Notes: a model not told the origin generated them from the sequence alone. A stretch of DNA of 64,000 nt from Paenibacillus sedimenti (GCF_014534655.1 NZ_JACVVD010000006.1:124001-188000), one strand, 5' to 3'; shown: positions 8,857 through 17,019, numbered from the stretch's first letter. Program-made: numbers and translations.

Positions 8857-8972
8857 TCCCGGATGTGATGCGGTTTGATCTTGCCGAGACCGAACGGTAT
8901 TCAGCTTACCCACAGCTTCGGATCTGGTTTTGCCGGCAGCTTGATTGGCCCGGTATGTTTCGTTTTCCCCAT
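8857..8972 (-). pseudogene. Broken 5' end of a second YdeP-type oxidoreductase gene
   Basis: These 116 bases match 7308-7423, the first 116 bases of the oxidoreductase gene, with about five substitutions and no gap that I can see. The copy keeps an ATG at 8972 and a good AAAGGAGAT site, but two changes turn codon 24 (Arg) into TGA, and homology stops abruptly at 8857. It is a remnant of a tandem paralogue or of a recombination event. It lies downstream of its own leader copy (9026-9129). Confidence 0.88.
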
Positions 8973-9025
8973 AATTGGATGATCTCCTTTATTGGACTGG
9001 TCTCCCGTGGCTAGCGGAAAGGAAC

Positions 9026-9129
9026 AAAAAAACCACCGCAAAACAGCCCTTTCGGTTCTTATTGATAAGAATCGTCATGGAATGTTTCACAGTGGTTAGT
9101 CTCCGGCAGGGTCGCTACCAAGCGCCAAC
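9026..9129 (-). promoter_or_regulatory. Structured 5' leader with terminator (copy 2)
   Basis: Same plan as 7576-7680. The upper fold (9129-9095) and both 15-base terminator arms (9097-9083 and 9045-9031) are conserved, whereas the loop between the arms is almost entirely different and holds its own small stem around TTCTTATCAATAAGAA. Conserved arms with a freely diverged loop argue for selection on the RNA fold. The terminator ends about 55 bases ahead of the broken oxidoreductase start, a compact leader arrangement. Confidence 0.7.
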
Positions 9130-9172
9130 AGCACCTTATTTACAATCATTGATGTTATAGATAGGCTTCCTG

Positions 9173-9532
9173 TTATTTACTAAACTTCTTCTCCAAATCC
9201 TGATCAAAGACGAAAACCGACATCCCCACATCCTTCTGAATGTCGATATCGACGAATAGCCGCACGAATTTCGCGCCTAGCAGCTCTTCCATTTCCACTG
9301 GGGGATGATCCCGGTAAATCTCCTTGACCATTTCCGTGCGAGCCGTGCGGAGCATGTTCCTGCCATCGTCGGTCTTCGCGATAAACTTTTCCACGGGGGA
9401 CAAGTTGCCTTCCATTTCACAAATCGCCCAGTGTCTCGAGAAGGTCGTCGTCACGCGCTCCGGACCCTTGCCCATATGACGCTTGCGGTATGCCTTCACC
9501 AGGTTACTGAATTCGGCCTCGATTCGATTCAT
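9173..9532 (-). CDS. DUF2294 family protein
   Basis: A 119-residue protein with the features of DUF2294: an early KxYRKxHMGKGPE stretch that often annotates this family, then GRNMLRTARTEM and a conserved C-terminal strand region ending with VFVFDQDLE. Biochemical function is not established. It lies on the same strand, upstream of the duplicated leader and the oxidoreductase-fdhD pair; DUF2294 genes are commonly seen near such oxidoreductases, which suggests a shared task. The ATG at 9532 is the only good start. Confidence 0.85.
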   Translation of the reverse strand: MNRIEAEFSNLVKAYRKRHMGKGPERVTTTFSRHWAICEMEGNLSPVEKFIAKTDDGRNMLRTARTEMVKEIYRDHPPVEMEELLGAKFVRLFVDIDIQKDVGMSVFVFDQDLEKKFSK

Positions 9533-9708
9533 CGGCCAGCCACCTTTACGTATGCTCTATTTATCTTAGCAAGAAAGCGCATACCTGACAACCAAAGCAA
9601 TATCTTTTCAAAAAATGTGTCTTAACTCACTAATCCTACGAACTTTTTCGTGTATAATCTATCATACACCATCTTAGATTCTATCAAATTAAAGGAGTAG
9701 ATTTCAGA

Positions 9709-11334
9709 ATGCCGAACAAACGTTTACAAGGGTGGATCTCCACCGTACTCATCTTACTGCTCATCGCCTTAACGGGGTGTCAAGCTGTACAAGGTCTTGA
9801 TATCGGGCAAGCTTTGGAAAACAGCGTGAATGTAAAATCAATAGAATCCAAGGGTTCTCTGGAATTAGAACTGGTTGAGGGTAACACCGATCAGCTTTCA
9901 CCCCGGGAAAAGGCACTGATCCAAGCTCTGAAAAACACAAAAATTACGATCAAAAGCGCCAAACTCCAAGACAAGCAGCACGCATCCATTGACGCGGAAC
10001 TTCAATACATAAAAGGTACGATTCCGTTCCGAATTGTCGTCGACGGCACCAAAATCATCATTCACATCGAAGGCGGTAAAAAGCCGATCGTCTTTGATCA
10101 AACGGCATTCGATGCCGACGGGGCGGCAACTCCATTGTCTCAGGAAATTCAGGATAAGTTAGCGAAAAGCGTAGAACAATTGCAGCCGGCACTCATTAAA
10201 TTTTTCGTGACGAATGCGCCAAATCCAAATAAAATCTCCGTAACCAGTGTCTCGGAGCAAGTGAACAATGAAACGCTCAGCTTGCAAAAGGCGCACGTGG
10301 AATTGAACGGCAGCGAGCTGACCGGTCTTCTCAAGGTGTTTCTGACCAACATTCTCGCCGATGAAAAAGGGCTGAAAGAGCTGCTCGGCCAGCTGTATGA
10401 CGTGATCATTCCGATTGTTAAAGAACAGATCAAAGACATGCAATCCCAATCGGGCGAAGATACCGGCGGATTAAACCGCATACCCGTCATGCAGGATTTA
10501 GCAATGGCCTATCTGGACAACAAAACCTTAGTCGTAGAATTCGCATACACAACGATTCAAGTATTTTTAAAGAAGGCTGTCGACGAATTTGATAAGACAA
10601 TGGAGGACAGCATCTCTTCACCTTCCGCCAGCGCGCAACTGCAAGCTCTGCTCAGCGATCAAACAACACTCAAAGCCGATTACTACATCGATCAGGATAA
10701 GCAAATCCGTAAATCGTTGCTTGAGCTTCATATTCCTATTACCGAACCGGACGCCGGCGTATCTGCCATCAAGTTGAAGGCAGCATTCGAGAACTGGAAT
10801 ATCGGCAAATCCGTAACTGCGAGCACCATCGACACCTCCGGCGGCGTGCTGAATGTGGATTCGGATGCGTTCCAGGGTTATGCGATAGTAAACAATTTTG
10901 ATAAAAACTCTTTATTCTACAAGCTGCTGAAAGATGATTTGAACGTTACCAAAAAAGAGCTGCATTTCATTGTCGAAAGTAATAATTCCTATGAAGATGA
11001 TGATAGTCTGTATGGCCTGACCCAGCCATTTATCAACGAAGATGAGGTGACTATGGTTCCTATAAGATTCCTCTCCGAGCAGCTAGGAGCTGAGGTCAAA
11101 TGGAATCCGGAGTTGAAGCAAGTTACGATCAAAGACGAATTAAACGGTACCCTCATCGTCATGACCGTCGGCAGTAAAACGGCAACGGTCGATGGCACCG
11201 GCGTAGCATTAGAGAGCGCTCCTGCGCTTAGAAACGGTGCAACTTATGTACCCATTCGTTTTATCGCAGAAAAGCTGGGCGCTAAAGTCGAGTTCGATCA
11301 AGATACTCAAGTCGTAACGATTACACGTGATTAA
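9709..11334 (+). CDS. Lipoprotein with copper-amine-oxidase-like stalk domain
   Basis: A secreted lipoprotein of 541 residues. The signal peptide ends in the lipobox LTGC (Cys24). The central 400 residues are beta-rich and of unknown fold. The last 105 residues form the N-terminal copper-amine-oxidase-like (stalk) domain, with two copies of the hallmark pattern, VPIRFLSEQLGAEVKWN and VPIRFIAEKLGAKVEFD. In Paenibacillaceae this module is a common cell-surface building block and is not an oxidase. The start has an AAAGGAG site. The gene stands alone and meets the next gene tail to tail at a shared terminator. Confidence 0.88.
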   Translation: MPNKRLQGWISTVLILLLIALTGCQAVQGLDIGQALENSVNVKSIESKGSLELELVEGNTDQLSPREKALIQALKNTKITIKSAKLQDKQHASIDAELQYIKGTIPFRIVVDGTKIIIHIEGGKKPIVFDQTAFDADGAATPLSQEIQDKLAKSVEQLQPALIKFFVTNAPNPNKISVTSVSEQVNNETLSLQKAHVELNGSELTGLLKVFLTNILADEKGLKELLGQLYDVIIPIVKEQIKDMQSQSGEDTGGLNRIPVMQDLAMAYLDNKTLVVEFAYTTIQVFLKKAVDEFDKTMEDSISSPSASAQLQALLSDQTTLKADYYIDQDKQIRKSLLELHIPITEPDAGVSAIKLKAAFENWNIGKSVTASTIDTSGGVLNVDSDAFQGYAIVNNFDKNSLFYKLLKDDLNVTKKELHFIVESNNSYEDDDSLYGLTQPFINEDEVTMVPIRFLSEQLGAEVKWNPELKQVTIKDELNGTLIVMTVGSKTATVDGTGVALESAPALRNGATYVPIRFIAEKLGAKVEFDQDTQVVTITRD

Positions 11335-11343
11335 AAAAGACGT

Positions 11344-11379
11344 AAAAATGACCAGAGCGCCTTTGCTCCGGTCATTTTT
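11344..11379. terminator. Bidirectional terminator between convergent genes
   Basis: AAAAATGACC and GGTCATTTTT arms flank an inner GAGC/GCTC stem. A-tract and T-tract on the two sides let it serve both the stalk lipoprotein (plus) and the siderophore-binding lipoprotein (minus). Confidence 0.85.
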
Positions 11380-11387
11380 CTTTTGCA

Positions 11388-12401
11388 TTATTTTTTCAGG
11401 AAATACTTCTCCAAATCATCCAACAGCAAATTCGCTGCTTTAATACCGCCCGCCGTATTCCATACCGCATCGTTAACCTTATGAACGTTGCCTTTTTTCA
11501 CGACATCGAGGTTTTTCCAAAGCGGGTCATTCAGCCACTCTTGCTCGGTTTTGTTTGCTTCACCTTTTTCATTATCGTAAGTGAAGTAGAAAAGCACGTC
11601 TCCGTTCATATCCGGAATGCGTTCCTTCTGGATCTCATCGGCGAACTTGTTTTGATCTTGCGGAGCAGGACGCTGGAAACCAAGCTTATTTAAAGCGACT
11701 CCGGAGAACGTGTCCTTCATATAGATGCGAACCTTGCCCGGCATGAAACGAACGATGGACACTTTCGTGTTCAATTTGTCGCCGGCTTTTTGTTTGAAAT
11801 CAGCAATGCGTTTCTCGTAGTCACCGATGATTTTATCGCCCTCGGCCTTTTTATTTAAAGCTTCGGAGTAAAGCTTGAAATTAACTTGCCAGTCACCCAT
11901 CAGTTTTTCGGAAAATACGGTCGGTGCGATAGCCGATAATTGCGCGTACACCTTCTCCTGACGGAGCTTATTGCCGATAATCAGGTCCGGCTTGAGCGCA
12001 GCGATCGCTTCCAGGTTCGGTTGGTTCTCGTCTCCAACGACTTTAACGCCTTCCATATCCGATTTAATGTGATCGTGCCAATCTCCCGTTACCGTAAAGG
12101 ACTTTACTGCGCCAACAGGCTTAATGCCCATAGCCAAAACAGCTTCGGTGCCTTCATTCGTCAGCACAACGACTGTCTTGGGCGTGCCTTTGATCTTCGC
12201 TTCGCCCATTGCGTGCTTGACCGTATATTCTGCCGTACTGTTTTGCTTATTCTCCGCTGTCGGTGTGCTGCTTGCCGCAGCTTCCGGTTTCTTATTCTCT
12301 GTTTGCTGCCCGCAGCCTGCTAGAACGAGCATCATTACAGTTGCAAGAATTAGCAGCTTGCCCCCTAGATTGCGGTTTGCTTGGAATTTCTTTGTTAGCA
12401 T
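11388..12401 (-). CDS. Iron-siderophore ABC transporter substrate-binding lipoprotein
   Basis: A 337-residue surface lipoprotein with lipobox LAGC near residue 29, then a Ser/Thr/Ala linker and the class III helical-backbone binding fold. Typical blocks are present: VVVLTNEGTEAVLAMGIKPVGA, the LKPDLIIGNK strand and a C-terminal WNTAGGIKAANLLLDDLEKYF. It delivers ferric siderophores to a FecCD-type permease. No permease or ATPase gene adjoins it, so it must use a system encoded elsewhere. A Fur-box-like site lies directly upstream (12426). The siderophore specificity cannot be read from sequence. Confidence 0.92.
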   Translation of the reverse strand: MLTKKFQANRNLGGKLLILATVMMLVLAGCGQQTENKKPEAAASSTPTAENKQNSTAEYTVKHAMGEAKIKGTPKTVVVLTNEGTEAVLAMGIKPVGAVKSFTVTGDWHDHIKSDMEGVKVVGDENQPNLEAIAALKPDLIIGNKLRQEKVYAQLSAIAPTVFSEKLMGDWQVNFKLYSEALNKKAEGDKIIGDYEKRIADFKQKAGDKLNTKVSIVRFMPGKVRIYMKDTFSGVALNKLGFQRPAPQDQNKFADEIQKERIPDMNGDVLFYFTYDNEKGEANKTEQEWLNDPLWKNLDVVKKGNVHKVNDAVWNTAGGIKAANLLLDDLEKYFLKK

Positions 12402-12425
12402 AAATCTTTACCCTCCCTATATGTA

Positions 12426-12440
12426 TGAGAACGATTATCA
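12426..12440. promoter_or_regulatory. Fur box of the siderophore-binding lipoprotein gene
   Basis: TGAGAACGATTATCA matches the 7-1-7 Fur consensus with a perfect right half and two mismatches on the left, and it overlaps a further ATTATCATTGTCA half. It lies 25 bases upstream of the start codon, so iron repression is expected. Confidence 0.75.
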
Positions 12441-12691
12441 TTGTCATTGTATATCCTAATGCCTATGGCTCTCCTTGTCAAGGTGTTCCGCAAACAAACC
12501 TTATGAGCTTTGCATCCGGCTTCGAACAAAAGTCCGTTTTTACCGGGAACACTATCCCACCGCGAACGGAACTACAATGCGCTATCCCCGACAATTCGGC
12601 CTCACTACGATGTCCGGTTAGAATATTCGCGAAAAACGTACGCTAAGCAACACATTTAAGTAAATAGCCAGTCTCCTGAAATTTTTGGCGT

Positions 12692-12723
12692 TAAAAAACA
12701 CACTCGTCAGTGACGAATGTGTC
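12692..12723 (-). terminator. Terminator of the ECF42-locus DUF998 gene
   Basis: On the minus strand ACACATTCGTCA pairs with TGACGAGTGTGT and is followed by TTTTT. It closes the transcript of the DUF998 gene. The 12441-12691 stretch to its left holds no gene that I can support. Confidence 0.8.
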
Positions 12724-12745
12724 TCGTAGCCTTCCTAATATGAAC

Positions 12746-13408
12746 CTATGCTCTAGAGACTTCAGCGCGCAATCGTACGGAAAGAGCCGAAACCCATCCG
12801 AACGCCACCAATCCGGCGCACCCCATAATAACGCCGATCCAACTATTCATGACCATGCCCACTGCGATAAGCAAAGGAGAAATGATGCCCGTCGCTATGC
12901 AATAGGTCTTCCAGCTGCGATCGCCTAGCGCGGCAAACCGGCGGGCAAAAACAAAACATGCCGCAACCAGGCAGATGAATGCCGTAAAGAAAGCCAAAGA
13001 ATGGATGGCCGCAGAGCTGCTCATCGACGTCGGCATGCCCTCAGGGGCACCGGGAGGAAAGCTGAGGCCAGGATCTGGACGGAACAGCCCGGCCACTATC
13101 ATGCCGATCCCGTAAATCCCGATGAGCAATGGTCCCCATGCTCCTCCCTTGCCGCCTTGCAGCAAACTGCGAATTCCTATGGCTGCCAACACCGCGAGAC
13201 AGCCGGTGACGATAAAATCGGCACTCTGAATCCAACCCAAATCGCCCAGCGTTAAGGTGCTGATGGCGTGACGCCTAATATCGAATCCCGTACGCGTGAA
13301 TGCTTGGACGATGGCTACTGCGAAAAACAACGGTGCTGAAACCGCCCCACCGATCAGTAGCAGTTTATTCAAATTTAGATTGCTCTTTTGGACAATTACA
13401 TTTTGCAT
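12746..13408 (-). CDS. DUF998 family membrane protein
   Basis: About 220 residues with six membrane segments. The ISTLTLGDLGWIQ stretch after the first helix and the LFRPDPG motif in the middle loop are the usual marks of DUF998 proteins, whose function is unknown. The ATG at 13408 has a GAGGAAGA site, whereas the upstream in-frame start runs into the previous gene. It is the last gene of the run controlled by the promoter at 14283-14309, so it is probably part of the ECF42 regulon. Confidence 0.85.
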   Translation of the reverse strand: MQNVIVQKSNLNLNKLLLIGGAVSAPLFFAVAIVQAFTRTGFDIRRHAISTLTLGDLGWIQSADFIVTGCLAVLAAIGIRSLLQGGKGGAWGPLLIGIYGIGMIVAGLFRPDPGLSFPPGAPEGMPTSMSSSAAIHSLAFFTAFICLVAACFVFARRFAALGDRSWKTYCIATGIISPLLIAVGMVMNSWIGVIMGCAGLVAFGWVSALSVRLRAEVSRA

Positions 13409-13427
13409 AGAGATCTTCCTCTCATAA

Positions 13428-14237
13428 TTATTTTCCCATAAAAAATGTCGCAAGCTCTGATGAAATGATCTTCGCATCAAGCTTTTTCGTGTGGCCGAGT
13501 CCCTTCTTGCTTTTCAGTTGCGAAAGGGGGAGCGCCTTGGCCAGCGCCTGAGAGGCGCGACGTATCGAAACCGGGCTCTCCGTGCCCTCGAGCACCAGCG
13601 TCGGCATTTGGACCGTACTCCACGTATCTGCGGGTAGTGGCTTTCCGGCCGTATATCCTTCGAGCAAAGCCGCATCATAAGGGATCGTGTGCGCCACTGC
13701 CAACAGGTTAGACCATACACCCGGCATCAAGCGCATGATCCCGACAACGAAAGAAGGTGCTCCCATCCCTTTGGTCATGAAATATTTGATGGCTTCGGCA
13801 CGGCGATTGTTCGCAATCAACTCCGTCACTTGCTTGATAAAATCTTTTGGCGGCTGGCGGTCCGCCGCATCAACGATGAACGGAGGCTCATGCAGCGCCA
13901 ATTTCGTGATGTTTGCCCCACTCGCCGCTGCCTGTAGAGCAAGAACCGCGCCGGACGACAGCCCCCATACATAAGCTGAGCCGCCTGCCTCATTGATCAA
14001 AGCCTGGAGATCTTCGATCTCTCGCTCGATGGCATAGGGTTGCTTGTCTCCGCTTTCCCCGCGACCGCGGCGGTCATAATTGTAGACCGTGAAGAGCTCC
14101 GATAATAGGGAGGCCAACTTCACCAGTCCCGGGAATTTCCGGTAGCTGAACGCTCCTCCAACTAAGATAAGCGATGGGCCTTGACCGGTTTTGTCATAGG
14201 CAATCTTGGTGCCGTCTTTCGATGTTACTGTGTACAT
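13428..14237 (-). CDS. Alpha/beta-hydrolase
   Basis: A 269-residue alpha/beta-hydrolase-fold protein. It has the oxyanion strand ILVGGAFSYRKF, the nucleophile elbow GLSSGA (Ser in the second Ser position of the GxSxG motif) and a late histidine in GLGHTKK. The acid residue is probably in the LVLEGTESPVS strand. The substrate is unknown. The ATG at 14237 follows AAAGGAGAA; an upstream in-frame ATG at 14312 would place the ECF42 promoter inside the gene and is rejected. It is likely co-transcribed with the DUF998 gene 19 bases downstream. Confidence 0.88.
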   Translation of the reverse strand: MYTVTSKDGTKIAYDKTGQGPSLILVGGAFSYRKFPGLVKLASLLSELFTVYNYDRRGRGESGDKQPYAIEREIEDLQALINEAGGSAYVWGLSSGAVLALQAAASGANITKLALHEPPFIVDAADRQPPKDFIKQVTELIANNRRAEAIKYFMTKGMGAPSFVVGIMRLMPGVWSNLLAVAHTIPYDAALLEGYTAGKPLPADTWSTVQMPTLVLEGTESPVSIRRASQALAKALPLSQLKSKKGLGHTKKLDAKIISSELATFFMGK

Positions 14238-14282
14238 GGAAATTCTCCTTTGTAGTATATTTATCCGAGTCTCTATTAAAGC

Positions 14283-14309
14283 GACGAACCACCGACGGGA
14301 GAATCGACA
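14283..14309 (-). promoter_or_regulatory. ECF42-type promoter element (hydrolase-DUF998)
   Basis: On the minus strand TGTCGA (14309-14304) and the -10 core TTCG (14288-14285) are spaced exactly as in the other three elements of this locus: 19 bases between the corresponding positions. It lies about 46 bases ahead of the hydrolase start. Confidence 0.75.
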
Positions 14310-14323
14310 CATCAGAAAAAAAA

Positions 14324-14695
14324 TTATAGAAAATAATCAGGAAAATCTTTCACCTGACGAAGCTCGATCTCTCCTTCGCCGAATCCGTGGGGATCCGGCA
14401 TCCGGAATGCCCATTCGATCGCTTCTTCTCTCGATTTGACCTCTATTAGCGTGAAGCCGGCGACGAGTTCTCTTGTTTCGTAAAAAGGGCCTTCCGTCAT
14501 GACCGCTTCGTCTCCCGGAACAGGGTAAGAGAGACGGCTACCGCTTGAGCTCGGAAGAAGATCTTCGGAGGCGAGCAGCACCCCGGCTCTCGCCAATTGT
14601 TCCTTGTACTTCCGCATCTCTTCAATCACCTCTCGTCTTGACGGATGTCCGGATTCGGAATCATTCGTCGCTCTGATGATCATCATGAATCGCAT
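14324..14695 (-). CDS. YciI/DGPF-domain protein
   Basis: A 123-residue YCII-related (DGPF) protein. It has the opening MRFMMIIRAT, the EGPFYETRELVAGFTLIEV core (the DGPF motif, here with EGPF) and the PDPHGFGEGEIELRQ end. Proteins of this kind are the constant partners of ECF42 sigma factors; a role in redox or ligand sensing has been proposed but not shown. The second copy in the window (16446-16880) is closely similar, so one is probably a duplicate. It has its own promoter-like element at 14743-14770. Confidence 0.92.
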   Translation of the reverse strand: MRFMMIIRATNDSESGHPSRREVIEEMRKYKEQLARAGVLLASEDLLPSSSGSRLSYPVPGDEAVMTEGPFYETRELVAGFTLIEVKSREEAIEWAFRMPDPHGFGEGEIELRQVKDFPDYFL

Positions 14696-14742
14696 CGTGT
14701 GTACCTCCTATTTTTAAGGCATTCGTATTGCCTCTACCAATA

Positions 14743-14770
14743 CAACGAATGGGATACATGAGAATCGACA
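14743..14770 (-). promoter_or_regulatory. ECF42-type promoter element (DGPF gene 1)
   Basis: On the minus strand TGTCGA at 14770-14765 and TTCGTTG at 14749-14743, with the 19-base core spacing shared by all four sites. It lies about 48 bases upstream of the DGPF start at 14695. Confidence 0.78.
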
Positions 14771-14792
14771 GGTTGGAGGGATTTTTGAAATA

Positions 14793-14815
14793 AGAAACCG
14801 CCCAATGATGGGCGG
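14793..14815 (-). terminator. Terminator after the DUF1801 gene
   Basis: CCGCCC and GGGCGG form a perfect stem around an AATGAT loop, followed on the minus strand by TTTCTTATTT. It separates the sigma-factor transcript from the downstream DGPF gene. Confidence 0.85.
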
Positions 14816-14823
14816 CGTTCGTG

Positions 14824-15165
14824 TTATAGCGTACTGGAGGCTTGTTTTACCAAATCGGTTAGCATTCCGTCATCAATCTGTTGGCCGTTGCGGAACTTGA
14901 TCGTCTTCCGTTCCGGAGGGCCGTCAAACAACCCTTCGGGCAGCTCCAGTCCTGTCGCGTTGAAAATCGTGAAGCTTACAGCGTCCTTTGAATTCGAGAT
15001 CACCGCAGCATATTTTTTGTTTCTAAGAAAATGAGGCTTGTTATATTGCATGCGCTCCTGAACGTCGGGAATCGCGTTGTGAACGACTTGGCGCAAATCA
15101 TGGCACAGCCGGGCCTGCCACGGTTCTTTGACTTTCTCAATAAACTCGGTAACTTCTTGGCTCAT
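14824..15165 (-). CDS. DUF1801 (YdhG-like) protein
   Basis: A 113-residue protein of the DUF1801/YdhG group. Features are an N-terminal helix with VxEFIEKVKEPWQ, then LRQVVHNAIPDVQERMQYNKPHF, where the conserved Y/W-NxPxF segment lies, and a short beta region. These proteins have a frataxin-like fold and are sometimes called iron-chaperone-like, without firm biochemical proof. It follows the sigma factor by 27 bases on the same strand and ends at a good terminator, so it is the last gene of that transcript. Confidence 0.82.
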   Translation of the reverse strand: MSQEVTEFIEKVKEPWQARLCHDLRQVVHNAIPDVQERMQYNKPHFLRNKKYAAVISNSKDAVSFTIFNATGLELPEGLFDGPPERKTIKFRNGQQIDDGMLTDLVKQASSTL

Positions 15166-15192
15166 TTGAACTTCTCCTCTCGTATCCTTGCC

Positions 15193-16449
15193 TTATTCCA
15201 CAGTGCAATCGGAAGCGCGCCGCAAGAGTAACTCGCGTTCCTTTTCATTGCGCGCCAAGGTTGCAGCACGTTTGAATTCTATTGATGCTTCCTGTTTGCG
15301 GTCCAGCTTCATGAGGAAATCCCCTCGTACGCTGGGTAAAAGATGATAGTTTTTCAAGGACGGTTCTTGCATTAACGAATCAGCAACTTCCAGGCCCACT
15401 TCTGGCCCGAACGCCATCGACAGCGCGACAGCGCGATTCAGTTCGACTACAGGCGACGGTGCGACTTGGGAGAGAGCGTCGTAAAGCGCCGAAATCCGGA
15501 CCCAGTCCGTCTCCGAAGCCGCACAGGCACGAGCGTGGCACGCCGCGATTGAGGCTTGAATCAGGTAGGGACCGAATGCTTTGCCTAGACGCTCGGCCCG
15601 TGTTATTGCGGCCAGCCCCCGGCGGATGAGCAGGTGATCCCATAGCGACCGGTTCTGGTCCATGAGTAGAATTGGTTCTCCGCTAGGGCTGACCCGCGCC
15701 CGGAATCTGGACGATTGAATTTCCATCAGTGCTACGAGTCCATGGACTTCCGGTTCGTCGGGTGCTATCTCAGCCAATATCCGTCCAAGCCGAAGCGCCT
15801 CATCGCAGAGCAAAGGTCGAATCCAGCTTCCGCCGGAAGACGCGGCATATCCCTCGTTGAACATGAGGTAGATGACCTCGAGCACAGACGACAATCGCGC
15901 TGCCAGCTCGTTCTTCGGCGGCAATTCGAATGGGACGCGCGCGGCCGCGAGCGTGCGCTTCGCTCGAACGATCCGCTGTGCGACGGTCGGTTCCGGAACG
16001 AGGAACGCGCTTGCGATTTCTTCGGTCGTCAATCCCCCGAGCAGCCGGAGCGTGAGCGCCACCCGAGCCTCGGCGGAAAGAACAGGATGGCACGTCGTGA
16101 AGATGAGGCGAAGGAGATCATCACCGACGGGATCGTCAAGCGCCTCATCCCAATCCGGCTCGTGCTGCCTGTCGATCTCCCAGCCTAGCTCCTCGTATTT
16201 GCGGTCGCGCAGCTTATTCCTGCGCAGGTGATCAATAGCCCGACGTTTTGCGGTTGTCATCAGCCACGCTCCGGGTTTGTCGGGTATGCCCATCTCCTGC
16301 CACCGTTCAAGCGCGATGACAAGCGCATCTTGCGCCAGATCCTCGGCAAGCCCCACATCGCGTACCATACGTGCCAGGCCGGCGATGATTCTGGCCGACT
16401 CGATTCTCCAGATTCCATCGATGGTGCGGTGGACGGCGGATTCCTTCAC
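15193..16449 (-). CDS. ECF42-group RNA polymerase sigma factor
   Basis: A 418-residue sigma factor. Region 2 lies at residues 10-80 (DVGLAEDLAQDALVIALERW, then AWLMTTAKRRAIDHLRR) and region 4 at about 110-180 (LTLRLLGGLTTEEIASAFLV, PTVAQRIVRAK). A C-terminal extension of more than 200 residues with TPR-like helices contains IYLMFNEGYAAS. That extension and the DGPF neighbours define the ECF42 group, which works without a classical anti-sigma factor. The start overlaps the stop of the DGPF gene upstream by four bases (ATGA), so the pair is translationally coupled. It is probably autoregulated through 16921-16948. Confidence 0.95.
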   Translation of the reverse strand: MKESAVHRTIDGIWRIESARIIAGLARMVRDVGLAEDLAQDALVIALERWQEMGIPDKPGAWLMTTAKRRAIDHLRRNKLRDRKYEELGWEIDRQHEPDWDEALDDPVGDDLLRLIFTTCHPVLSAEARVALTLRLLGGLTTEEIASAFLVPEPTVAQRIVRAKRTLAAARVPFELPPKNELAARLSSVLEVIYLMFNEGYAASSGGSWIRPLLCDEALRLGRILAEIAPDEPEVHGLVALMEIQSSRFRARVSPSGEPILLMDQNRSLWDHLLIRRGLAAITRAERLGKAFGPYLIQASIAACHARACAASETDWVRISALYDALSQVAPSPVVELNRAVALSMAFGPEVGLEVADSLMQEPSLKNYHLLPSVRGDFLMKLDRKQEASIEFKRAATLARNEKERELLLRRASDCTVE

Positions 16450-16880
16450 GACCTCGGCTTCCTCGTGACCCGTGCTCGCATTTCAGTTTCCTTAGCTAAC
16501 GCTTCCGGATTCTGAGTCAGTTCCGGCGCCTCGAACACTTGGCGCAGCTCGATTTCCCCTTCCCCGAAGCCATGCGGATCGGGCATCCGCATCGCCCACT
16601 CGATCGCCTCTTCCCTCGACTTCACCTCGATCAACGTGAACCCCGCGATCAGCTCCTTCGCTTCCGTGTAAGGGCCGTCTACCACCTTCGGCTTTCCACC
16701 CGGCTCGGGATAAGAGATGCGAATCGCGCTCGAACTCGGGTGGAGTCCTTCCGCTGCGACCAACACGCCGGCCCTTGCCAACTCCTCGTTGTACCTAGCC
16801 ATCGCGTCAAAAAGCTCTTGACTTGGCATGGCGCCCGCCTCGGAATCTTTTGTTGCTTTGACGATCATCATGAATCTCAT
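16446..16880 (-). CDS. YciI/DGPF-domain protein, partner of the ECF42 sigma factor
   Basis: A 144-residue DGPF protein. It opens with MRFMMIVKAT, carries the motif in its standard form (VDGPYTEAKELIAGFTLIEV) and has the same PDPHGFGEGEIELRQ block as the copy at 14324-14695, plus an extra 20-residue basic tail. It is first in the transcript and is coupled to the sigma factor by a four-base overlap. This is the standard ECF42 arrangement. Two promoter-like elements lie upstream. Confidence 0.93.
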   Translation of the reverse strand: MRFMMIVKATKDSEAGAMPSQELFDAMARYNEELARAGVLVAAEGLHPSSSAIRISYPEPGGKPKVVDGPYTEAKELIAGFTLIEVKSREEAIEWAMRMPDPHGFGEGEIELRQVFEAPELTQNPEALAKETEMRARVTRKPRS

Positions 16881-16920
16881 CGAGAATCTCCTCCTGGTTT
16901 ATGATTTGCCTCTATATTCG

Positions 16921-16948
16921 CAACGAACAGGAGACATCAGAATCGACA
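16921..16948 (-). promoter_or_regulatory. ECF42-type promoter element (DGPF gene 2 and sigma factor)
   Basis: On the minus strand TGTCGA at 16948-16943 and TTCGTTG at 16927-16921, core spacing 19. It lies 41 bases ahead of the DGPF start at 16880. It predicts positive autoregulation of the sigma factor. Confidence 0.8.
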
Positions 16949-17019
16949 GGTCGAAAATAATATTTATAACTTCCTTTTATCACTAGGTTTGGCCTATTCG
17001 AACCCAGCCTTAATAAAGA

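Noticed and set aside
8899..8903. TGA in the duplicated oxidoreductase start read as selenocysteine
   Set aside because: The functional copy has Arg at this codon, no active-site Cys is expected so early, and homology ends soon after. A nonsense mutation is simpler.
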